From NCBI GenBank assembly GCA_000320545.1, contig ADNK01000875.1, positions 1 through 64,000 on the forward strand: a stretch of DNA of 64,000 nucleotides. The letters run 5' to 3'. The notes beneath the pieces are model-generated. The model saw only the letters and a list, made by a program, of their open reading frames with translations. It was not told the DNA's origin and did not search any database. This DNA comes from Bigelowiella natans CCMP2755 (taxonomy: Eukaryota; Cercozoa; Chlorarachniophyceae). The position numbers and the translations under genes were made by a program. Below, one piece after another: positions 36,524 to 46,957 of the stretch (position 1 is the stretch's first letter; each line of letters starts with the position of its first letter).

Positions 36524-38085
36524 TTAGCTTACGACTAACGTTTGGATGCTGTGAGGCGGGATCTTCAGAGTGGCAAATTCCCCTCCCAATTCAACCTGAT
36601 ACTCTTGTGTGTTTGAGCCGTCTGTATTCAGCACCACGATTGTGACTTTTTCATCACCATCTACTTCGCCTTTAGTAACCACAGCTGTGGCTTTTACTGA
36701 ATCCGCAAATTTGTCCGCGACATCCACACCAATGCGAACTGAGCCACGGGAAATGAATCGGGAAAAATGAGCCATATGCCAATAAGAATCACGTAGTTCA
36801 ATCGTTTGGTCGTTTGCATTGGCAAGAATGGGTGCATCACAGTGACCCACAAGCGGTGTGCACACACTCGTAGCACTAGGGCCGATGCAAGTTGGCCCCC
36901 CTGACGAATCGAGGAGCACATTCCATTCTATCCATCCTGAGGTCCAAGCGTTCAAATCGCCAATGATGTCAATGGCGTATTTCATCGCTTCCTTCCAAGG
37001 AGTTGACCCGATGTGTTGGGTGGTAGGAGCTTCGAGGGTTGCCTCCGTTGCTAGGAGGGGGAGCGACGGGAACATCTTGTGAAGTTGCTCAAGATACTGA
37101 TAGTTCTTCAAATTTGCGCCGTACCAATGAAAAGCAACACCATCAACGTACTGCGCAGTCTTATTATCGCTCATGACCGTGCTGACAAAATCTACCATAA
37201 TGTCTTTCTGGTCATCGTGTATGTAAATCTCAACATCAGGATGATCGGCTCTCATCTTGGGACCAAGGTAATCACGCAAGAAATCTCTCTCTTGTTCCGC
37301 AGTAAATCCACAGCATGGGTACCTACCAATCACAAATTTCAATTCCAGTTGGAAGAGTACAAACATGGATCGCATAACGAAAGTTCTTACGTTGCTGCAA
37401 ATTGCCCTTTGACGTGAGGTTCGTTCTGGACAGTTAAGCGAGAAATGGTGATATTCTCCGCTGCCATTGCAGACAAGTACTCGCTCAAATAAAGAGCATA
37501 CGCTTTCTGTGATTTGGAATCCTGGTTCAGACCTGGCGATTTGCTATTCCGCATCTTACCGTTACTCTTGAGCCAAGCGGGTGGGGACCACGGTGTGGCG
37601 AGAAACTCCATCTCTGGATTGGAGTTCTGAGCCCGTTTTATCATAGGAATAATGTACTTTTCATCATGTGCCATTGAGAAATCTTTCATTTTATAGTCGC
37701 CCTTGGTTTCAGCGTAGTTATACAGCGAAGTGGAGAAATCGGTTGCTCCGATGGTGAGACGCATGAGATTGTACTGCTGCCCGGTCGGCCCCCACAGTGC
37801 TTCAATTACTTGACTCTGCAACGATGAGTTTAGGCTGGCGAAGACCTGGGCAGTGGAATCGGTGATTGCGCCGCCGAATCCCTCGATTTTTTGGTACAGC
37901 TTCGTGGAGTCTACTTTAATCGAATGAACCCCAGACGCCTTCTTTGGCGTGAAATCCACACTTGGCTTATGAGCTAGACGGTCTGATGATTTCTCCGTTG
38001 TTTGATAAACTTCCATCGTCTTTCCAAGCACAACAGCCCTAGGGCTGAAGCTGCAGAACAGCAAGATCGCAGCTCCCAAATGCAT
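36524..38085 (-). CDS. GH30 glucosylceramidase-like glycosidase
   Basis: Two minus-strand exons, 37391-38085 and 36524-37322, close to 497 residues. The signal peptide is MHLGAAILLFCSFSPRAVVL. GH30 hallmarks: IEGFGGAITDSTAQVF near the barrel start, LATPWSPPAWLKSN, the acid/base glutamate in RLTVQNEPH, FHWYGANLKNY, and the nucleophile glutamate in LLATEATLEAPTT, then NVLLDSSGGP and HMAHFSRFISRGSVRIG. The all-beta cap domain follows, ending IPPHSIQTLVVS. The family includes lysosomal glucocerebrosidase, which cleaves glucosylceramide; beta-1,6-glucanase specificity is an alternative. Length matches mature human GBA. Both catalytic residues are intact. The intron falls between the acid/base and CCGF regions. 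Confidence 0.88.
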
Positions 38086-38637
38086 CCTGTTACTGGGGGG
38101 GGTGCGCGAGTTGCTTTGTGCTGATTGGGTTTGGCTGATCGGAATGATGATTTGGGCATAAATCTATGCGGAAAACATCTATCACTGGTTCAAGCCTCTA
38201 CCGGGGCAGTCAACGATATGCGACTTGTAAACTATTTTATTTAACTCTGTACATGTAGATCTACTACTCCGTGATTCATTGTCGCGACACACCGCCGACC
38301 ATTTCGTTAACATTATGGCGAATTGACATGGAAGATATGTTAGGATCTTTGTCGCATCTTAGATTTCCCATGCAAATAGCTTCGATGGGCTCTTCTGTGC
38401 CGTTTTCCCGTTAACTCTTCCGTGACCACTGTGGCAGCATCATGACTTTTACATGTTGGAACTTGCTTCTTCTTCTTCTTCTTCATGTGCACGCTGCTAG
38501 ATCTAGACTATATAACTAGACTACTACTGCTGCTGCTGCTGCTAAGGAAATACATGCACCAACGCAACACAGCTGCTTCCCGGAGAACTGACGAACTAGT
38601 AAAGTACCCCTCTTGCAAGCACCACAGCACCACAACG
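38086..38637. promoter_or_regulatory. Divergent gap, 552 bp
   Basis: It lies between GH30 and the SET-like gene. A short CTT repeat is at 38466-38483 and a CTG repeat at 38525-38542. An in-frame ATG at 38485 exists upstream of the chosen downstream start, but its product would lack a signal peptide. Confidence 0.35.
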
Positions 38638-39042
38638 ATGAGGCATGGGAGAGCCCCTTTCATCCTCGTTGCCGCTTCTGTACTTACGCTCACGTTGATT
38701 CTTCCTGCCCAAGATCGCCGGCTGCAACGCGCAGCCCCCGGGGTCTGCTCGCGGCGGGGAAAGGTGGTAGCACCGAAAGGCCTTCGATGCAGTGCGCAAC
38801 AATACTCGTGGCTCAGGCGAAGGATAGGGACTAGCACCTTTGCGAAAGAGATCAATCCAAGCGAGCTGCCGATCAACCTTCACGCTAACCCAAATGAAAT
38901 GGGTGAAGAAGAAAATTTCACTTTCGGAACTGACGAAGATGGAACTTTTGATGAACCGATGATGATGGAAGAGAATCACTGGGGAGAAGACGACGATAGC
39001 GACGACAATTTGGAAGAAGTTGACGACGACGAAATGATGCGG

Positions 39043-39097
<55 letters not shown>

Positions 39098-39262
39098 CGT
39101 TCTTCTAATTTGTAAAGAGACCCAATGTAACTCCTGATGATTATCGTTTATATACTACTACAGATATGAGAGCATTGAGTTGCTGGATGGTAGTACATCA
39201 ATATTTCTATGATGCATGTAGATATGTGTATAACTAACGCAACATCAAAGTTGAAAAACGCG

Positions 39263-39296
<34 letters not shown>

Positions 39297-40768
39297 CACA
39301 CATAATATATGTGTATATACATATAGATATATATTACATTTATATGTTGTATATGTGCACAGCTATATTGCGAGTAGGTGTTGGATTGGGGCCTCCTCAC
39401 TTACTTACATTATTGCTTCGGTGCTAACCCTTGCATCAAAAAACTATCAGGACCAGCTCAACAAGGAGAACTGCAAGGGAAAATCGCAGAAGCGGATCTT
39501 GTGGACATTGTACTCTCCCTTCCTCCCCTCGCTTCTCTGCCCTCCCCCTGCCCCTTCTCTCCTTCTTCCTCTTCCTCTCTTTTTTCATTCATTGCTACAT
39601 TGCTACATCCTAGGGGGTGACGATCCACATCGCGTCCTCGATTGCTGGAGATGGGCTCGGAATGTTCGTATCAACCATACCAGGAGTGATGATGGCTGTG
39701 CTACCAAGCTGGTCCATTCTATGCGGATATGCTCTTGGAGAACTATCGAACAGAGCTGTTGGAGACAAGGCCGTAGCATTCAGTTTCAATAGCCCAGAAA
39801 ACGTCGTTCTATGGGAAGGCAAGCCGCATACTCTTGGACAAGTCCTGGACAAGGTAGTGGTAGTAGTAGTAGTAGTTGTAGTAGTAGTAGCGACCTATTC
39901 AACTTGTCAGAGTTCATAAAGCAGCTAATGTAATTGCTTGTTGGCTACTCGTTCCCTAACACCTGTCGTATTAGTTATTGTGTCGATTCTAAGCCCCTTT
40001 CGCACGCCTTCTTTTCCATGGAGAAAAGGCTATCCTTATTTTAAATCATTACTTCTTTGAATCTCTCCCCCCTTCCTCAACCTCCATCTCTACTGATCGA
40101 ATACAAATAAGATTAAAGCAAATAGCTCTGACGACGAGATTTCGATGCTCGGGCACGATGTGTCCATTAGCAGTGAGCAAGGGGAGGTTGTGGATGATGA
40201 TGATGATGATGATGGACAGCCGACGACATGGGTGATAAAGCCTGACAAGAAGCGACCATGGGTTATTTTTGCCATGTCCTTGTATCAAAATCTATTAGAA
40301 TATGATAGAGATACACACTTTGACGATCATCATCACCATCCTCATTTTCGTTATTACCATCATTATCTCCGATAAATGCATCATCAAAATGACCGCTTTT
40401 TGTTTTCCGGCAATTAATGTTTATGTTCAGATATTCGTCCCCCAGTCGTCGTCCTCTTCCGTATTACCTCCTAACGACGATGCAAGAGGAGAAGGAGAGG
40501 ACAATGACAATAATGATGTAGACGAAGACATATCGTGGCAAACCTTGGGTCAGTACTGTAATGATCTGGCCCTCCCAGCTGACACGAAAGCAGAGTATAT
40601 GGAGGGAGCAAAACGGAATTCTCTAAATGTAAGTGCGACGCCATTCTCCGTTGTTGTTGTTATTATGTTCGCCATCGGTATTATAAAGTGATTTCTTTTT
40701 TCTCACTTAAACACCCTCATATGTCCTCCCATCGTCAATGGAGGGGGTAGAAAATTACCCCCCCCCCC

Positions 40769-40817
<49 letters not shown>

Positions 40818-41211
40818 TGTGTGTGCTGAGTGCTTGCTTATTTGACTTCTCTCCTCTTTCTTTACATTTTGTCCTCGTGTCTCCAATCGCAAGTTACTAT
40901 ACAACGTTAAGCTTATCGATGGACAACTGACACCCGTCCAATTAGTTTGCGTAACAACCAGGGATCTCAGGTATTAACAGTGTGGTAGCAGTAGCAGTAG
41001 AACAGAAGGGTTGGTCCCGCAGATGGTGACAAAATTGCATCAAGCGGCTCCTGGCTGCCTTGAGTGATAATAGCCTAAGATTCCCAACTCATTTTCCTGC
41101 TCTGTGCTTCACTATGTGATCAAATCCAGGGTTGAGAATACTGATCCGATCGAGATAGGCTGTACCTACGGATGGGGGTACTGGCAAGCACAGCGACTGA
41201 ATGCTATGTAG
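38638..41211 (+). CDS. Divergent SET-domain-like protein with signal peptide plus basic leader
   Basis: Exons 38638-39041, 39164-39189, 39451-39509, 39614-39853, about 40112-40260 (end uncertain), 40431-40628, 40894-40970 and 41130-41211; about 410 residues. The leader APFILVAASVLTLTLILPAQ is followed by an Arg-rich, acid-poor stretch (DRRLQRAAPGVCSRRGKVV), then a very acidic region. SIAGDGLGMFVSTIPG resembles the SET N-terminal GxGLF strand, and VCVTTRDLRVENTDPIEIG with TYGWGYW resembles the end of a SET domain (xDIxxxEEIxxxYGxxYW). The usual NHxCxPN motif is not evident; RNSLN may stand there. If correct it would be a lysine methyltransferase relative, possibly in an organelle. (TA)n at 39044-39091 and (CA)n at 39264-39297 lie in introns. 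Confidence 0.5.
40758..40825. repeat. Compound C-run / (CT)n / (GT)n tract
   Basis: About 20 C, then about 10 CT, then about 12 GT units with no spacer, inside an intron of the SET-like gene. Confidence 0.95.
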
Positions 41212-41984
41212 GCTTCCCTTGTTATTCGCTTCCCACCGTTTTCTCGTAGAGACTTATCTCTACATGCGTGCATACGCGTAAATGCACATGCACCAATGTC
41301 TTCACTCCACATGTGTCTTTTTTGTGCACACATTGTCTCCATGCTCGTTGTAGCTCCGAACAATTTGTTGCAATCTCAAGGTTACCAATAATAATTCATT
41401 TTGAGATTGTCGCCGATGCCACGGCATCCAGTCGAATAGCCGCAGCTTTATACAGCTACATTGAGATGACTTTTGAAAAAATGTAATCATTTCATTATGC
41501 GTCCGTCTCAGGTAGACTTGCTAGCTTGTGCATACATGTCTAGATGTGTGCCTATACTAGCTATAGCCCTTTAGTGCATGTGACGAAACGAGCTATAGTC
41601 AGCGCATGAGCATGGGTGCAGGTAAGTTCATGGCCTGCTGCCACGTAGCGTGTATATATAGCACGAAGCCGAATTTTGCTGAAGTGTAGTGCCAGGAATT
41701 ACAGCACACATCTGCTCCATATATAGCGCTTACTTTCACAATATGCCAAAGGTTTTGCATGTTACATTTACGAGGTACAAGCAGGGGGCTTCGCACATCA
41801 CTGGATCATTAAATCAAGTTGCCTGCTTGCTCGGCGCATATGCATAGAGACATATTAGAGCGTTATAGAACAAATCCTCCGGCAACTTGATACAGTATGA
41901 TGGCCATGCAGTCTAGTCATGCTAGTCCAATGTTGACTCAAGGAATCTCCATTCAAGGTCCTTCTGCAATCAATTTAGATACGA
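41212..41984. other. Convergent gap between SET-like and hydrolase genes
   Basis: Non-coding, CTAG-rich from 41510 to 41600, with a clear 75-bp element copy at 41434-41512. Confidence 0.65.
41434..41512 (+). repeat. 75-bp convergent-gap element, copy 5
   Basis: It reads AATAGCCGCAGCTTTATACAGCTACATTGAGATGAC, then TTTTGAAAAAATGTAATCAT, and ends GCGTCCGTCTCA. Confidence 0.75.
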
Positions 41985-43091
41985 TTATCGAACAAATAAG
42001 ATGGTTGTGCAAGTTGTATATTTTAGTACCCGTATCCAGTTCAGCAATCGGTCCAACACCTATGAAAGAAGATTCAAAGTAAAACTTCCAGCCAGTCAAA
42101 ATGGGATTGGCCGTGTGGTTAACATAATAACAACTGACATGCGTGGCCTCAGGCTCCACGAACATATTATGCCACCCTAGCAAAATACCACATAATAAAA
42201 TTATATCACCGACAGCAAGTAATAAGGCATCGAATAATCGTGCAATGCTTCATGGCTAAATACTGCTGCTATATATCCCTTGTCCACCCCCCCACTGTAT
42301 AGAATAGTCCCCACCGTTTTTAAGGAGCATGATCGTCTTTAGGCGGCCTGGGAGAGATGTTGTTGAACCGTGCCAAGCCACGTAACCGCTAGGGTCTGAT
42401 ATCATGTCTTGAAGGCCCTGAATAACAGCGTGCAGTACCGTGGTATTGTTGTAACCATTAGCCGAGAAAAGATTGCTTTGATGATAAAACCATAACGTTG
42501 ATGGGATGAGTGTTCCTTACTTGGATGTAAAGAAGAGGTACTTTGAGCTGAGAGATTAGAGGTTATAATTCGTTCAGCGAACCATATCGAGGTGGGGGTG
42601 GGGGGGGGGCGCGTTCTTATTAAGATATTAAATCGTGCCTCTTGTGTTTGTTTTCTTATTCTTCTTCTTGTTATTCTGTTGATTAACCACCTTTGGTATT
42701 ATCGCTGACACCTTCCGAGTCAAGAGTTGCCGCTCCTTGCAAAGCCATATAAAAAACAAACACTGATGATGATGATGGTGATGATGATGGTAGCGATGAA
42801 GATTGACCGGGAGAGGCAGTAGCGATCACGAAAATGTGTCAGTAATGATATTCAATAACGCCGCAATGATGGTAAAAGAAAACCATTATTTACTTTTGAA
42901 GTGTTATCATGATCGTTATTCTCACCCTCATCGTGCTCCAAGTGAGATATCTGCAAGTCACTCTAAGCCCAAAAACATGGTATTTGTGATTTAACCACTA
43001 GGTGACACTGTGCAGCAACTATGCAACCACAAATCTGAAGATGCTCTCGCGTGCGCATTCACTCTATTGTGTATGTGTGTCATAATATATA

Positions 43092-43135
<44 letters not shown>

Positions 43136-44447
43136 CATTACATATCTATGTGTGGTTGGTGTTTTCATCAAATTATGTACTTACAACGGGTCGTTCTTGT
43201 GAGCTCGGATTACGGCAATATTACTGTAACACAACCCAGAAAACAACACAGCGACGACACGACAACACGTTGTACAGACGCAACATGTTCATATCTCACG
43301 CCATAAGCATTCCAATCGTCATCGTAAATTAATTACCGCGATTGCTTATTCATTGCATCAGAGGATCCCCACATACTAAAAAAGACAACGTGTATATAAT
43401 TTATATGTGTATATATATGTATATAATATTATCGTTTCTAGTCATTGTTGACTCGTGGTGGGGTTGCTTGCTACTACAACAATGTTTTCGATAATACCGC
43501 AAGTACGGCAGTAACGTCGAGAAAACTGGGATGAGAACTGAGTAAGACCCAAAAACGTCCTTCTGTAGAGAATAAATAGGTATATTAACACTGATATTGC
43601 CGTCGCCTTCGTTTGAAGAACAGCTTCCTCCTCCTCTTCTCTTCTTCTTCTTCTTCTTCTTCTTCTTCTGCAAATCGGTGATATAACGGATAACAACGAC
43701 GAATTCCGAAAAGAAACAAGCTTTACCAACCTACCTCTGAGTGGGGTGAGAAGACAGCAACACCCTTGAATATCTAAGAATCATGCACAACGATGGGTCA
43801 GGAGAATAATGCATACGGAGATCATACGGAAATCAGCAAATAAAAAGAAGTGCCTGGTACTCTCTACTGTGGAACATGCGCGAAACGTGTTGCTGCTGTA
43901 CTCATGAATTGATTTGTGATGGGATGATGACCTCTGGGTGTCTGTGTGCGCACATCGTCGATACGAGAGCTCCAAAACCTACCACCACCAAGCGCCGCAA
44001 CGTACTCACAGTCAACTCAAAACACATGATGTGCGAATCTGCCCCCCCCCCACGCCCCCCCAAATCTGGCTGAGTATTGGATGAATGAGGTTATATTACC
44101 GAGTCCCCCGATATAAACGGGAATGCCCTCATCAGTTTCAGTATTATCAGCCTTTGCCTCCTCCTCCCCGCCCTTCCCGTTCAAATCTACGTCAACATCC
44201 AAACGCAATGAAATCATTTCAAGTGCCAAGGGAGGAGGAGGAGGAGGAGGAGGAGGAGGAGGAGGAGGAGGAGGAGGGACGTTTCTTTCCATTACGTTAC
44301 GTTAGGAATACCATCTTGCCTTCGTCTTATTTTTTGTAGCGTTGTCCTGGCCAAGGAAGTGGCAGCCTCTATTATTCTCTAATCGTGGAGGGAATGAGGG
44401 ACAAAACCAAGGAATGAAGCAGCAATGCACCATCGCGTTTGACGTGT

Positions 44448-44490
<43 letters not shown>

Positions 44491-45465
44491 GTGACTCAAT
44501 TTAAGTTGGTATACGCTATACAGAGTGAGCCGGATGATGTGCGTAATGTGCGTGACAAATATATACTTATGCATATCGCTTGCATGTAATGTGTCTGGGA
44601 CTTACTACCTCATGGCTGCCTATATGCCCTCGCCATCCCCCACTTTTACCTAATTTAAGGGCATCATTCTAATAATGTACTTGGGGAAATCAAGCGCTTG
44701 ATCTGCATGCATGTAAAAAGCACACACCATGTCCTGGCAAATCGAAACCGACGGTAAGAATATCGTGGTTCGCCAAGGATTCCCCGATGTGAGCAAAGTA
44801 GTCCATCCACCTGTGTCAGTATGTATTTTTCTCGTTGACGACTAAGTGTCAATGGTACCATGATTGGTCACTATGTTGGATATTGAATCTATTCCAGACG
44901 TACGTTCCCAGGTTATGCACGAATATGAAGATCGCCTTAGCTTTCCTCTCTGACATGTATTACAATACCAAAAGTTAGTCGTCGTCGTTACACAGCTAGC
45001 CAGCACGCTTCATTTCTGAATATCACGTAGTACCAGGAGGGTGGGAATATACGTGTAACGCCGTTCCATCGATTTTTGCTTCCTATTGACATAGTAGTCT
45101 CGCATTGGTTTAAATGATTCGCAAGTGAACGAAAATCTCTCTCGATTACTTTCGGCCATTTGGCCTGCTGCCCTGGGAATGGAGCCGTGTATCCTCCATA
45201 CGGAAACTTGTACGCTTTGAATTGCCTGCGATGGCCTCTGTAGTACCAGCTACACCACCAACAACAGCCACTATGTAATTCAGAATGTCGATATACTATG
45301 CGTTAACGTGATTTGTGCTTACTCGTGGAGCCACGTCAGCGCTAGAGACAGGAACAGTCCGACCACAATGCATGCAACAACTAAATTTTCGTGGGAAGAG
45401 GCATAGCACAAGAGCAAAGATTTAAAAAAAAGCAGCCACCACCTCAAATACTCGCGATGGAACAT
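41985..45465 (-). CDS. Alpha/beta hydrolase (monoacylglycerol-lipase-like), nucleophile apparently lost
   Basis: Sixteen minus-strand exons: 45323-45465, 45053-45249, 44904-44949, 44728-44810, 44609-44649, about 44220-44100 (5' edge unresolved), 43932-43978, 43735-43773, 43498-43562, 43185-43223, 42926-42950, 42691-42735, 42521-42547, 42315-42417, 42139-42176 and 41985-42059. The N-terminus has a membrane anchor (LVVACIVVGLFLSLALTW). Hydrolase landmarks: AKAIFIFVHNLGT (oxyanion region), TVGFDLPGHGKSGGWRGHIG, IPVYIGGLGFGALVSTM at the nucleophile elbow, LKVPLLYIQGLQDMISDP (acid Asp), and GWHNMFVEPEATH (catalytic His). The elbow reads GGLGFG where GxSxG is expected, so the Ser is absent as read. 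Introns hold long (TA)n, (CTT)n, (CCT)n and (CA)n tracts. A zymogen-like pseudoenzyme or a sequence or splice error are both possible. Confidence 0.7.
44231..44278. repeat. (GGA)n trinucleotide tract beside hydrolase exon 6
   Basis: About 16 GGA units, read as CCT on the coding strand, directly upstream of the exon about 44220-44100. It could serve as an extreme polypyrimidine tract or be part of a Pro-rich exon. A (TG)n tract is at 44447-44489. Confidence 0.9.
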
Positions 45466-45935
45466 GAAAATGTACTTGAATACGACACGTCACAGCATTA
45501 TGAGTTTGGAATTTGCAACAGCTTCAGATCATGCATCGTCCAGCTCGAACACCTGTAAGGAATTGTGACGAATGGGCCAGGGAAAACGGAGGCTTCTCTG
45601 CCAGCGAGCCGTCGTCCATCGCTGCTATACGACGCAGACTGTGCGACTGTTGCAAATGTTGCAATTATTCTCTTATCCTAGGCTATATTAGATAGGGAAA
45701 TATACTAATAAAAGAGATCATTTAGCCTTTGGATCAATGTAGTAGATATTTTCCGTATGATATTTGAACCAGATAGAGGTCGTACAGACAGACAGACAGC
45801 AGCACCTTGACTACCACAAAGGAAGAAAGAAGAGGACAACCCAAACAGCTTCCCGGAATAAATTACATTGCCTCCTCCTCCTCCTCCTCCTCCTCCTCCT
45901 CCTCCTCCTCCTCCTCCTTCTCCCAATAATCTTGC
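45466..45935. promoter_or_regulatory. Divergent gap upstream of ZRANB3
   Basis: 470 bp. A (CCT)n tract at 45870-45917 ends just before the ZRANB3 start. A short minus frame at 45553-45619 (MDDGSLAEKPPFSLAHSS) ends at a donor but does not join the hydrolase in phase. Confidence 0.35.
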
Positions 45936-46920
45936 ATGGACAGAGTTGTGGATCTTGACAAAGCGCTACCACATGAATTGGGGAACAGACTTCTCAAATT
46001 TCAGCGTGAGGGTGTGACATTTGCCCTTAAATGTGGGGGGCGATGCATGATTGCAGACGAAATGGGCTTGGGAAAAACCGTGCAAGCAATTGCAACAGCG
46101 TGGGTCCTACGGCAACAATGGCCGCTATTAATTGTAGTTCCCTCGTCAATGCGATTTAGCTGGGCAGATGAGTTGGAAAAGTGGTTGCCTGCAATTCAAC
46201 CCTCCGACATCTCCATCCTACGAAATGGCAAGGAACTTCATCTTATTGGAAGCGGAAAGATTACCATCGTCACCTACGGTACTGTTTGGGCCCTTAAGAT
46301 TATAATCCAACAAAATGATAAGTATATTCCATGTAGCATAAGTTTTGGTTCCTCTCTTTGATCGTGATTGCGAGCTCACAGAGATGTTTACAGGATTATT
46401 AATCCAGAAGAATGTAGTTGAGAGCATTAAAACAGCGAATTTTCGCATGGTGATCGCCGACGAGTCTCACTATCTCAAGGTACCACCTTTTGTAAAAGCG
46501 TAGAGTCAGTTGAGGGGTATGCAGAAATTAACTCGTCATCCCGTGTACTTGCTAGAACTCGAAATCAAAGAGGACTCTGGCTTTACTTCCTATTCTTAAA
46601 AGAGCGGAGCATGTGATCTTACTTACCGGGACCCCAGCACTGGCACGTCCAGAAGGTGATTCAGCGTTACGAATGAGTCATAGTGCGTGCTCGATAGCTT
46701 ACGATGGCATATGTTCTTGTCGTAGAACTGTACAGTCAACTTGTTGCCCTGCAGTCAAAGGAGTGGGGTTCTTTCAACAACTTTGCGAAGCGTTACTGCG
46801 GGGCCTTTTTCGACAAAAGGCTTAGAATCTGGAATACAAGTTGTATCAACTAACAATGTCGACTGATATTGTGTTTAACTCAAACCCTATTGCTTCATCT
46901 CACACATATATGCATATGCA

Positions 46921-46957
<37 letters not shown>

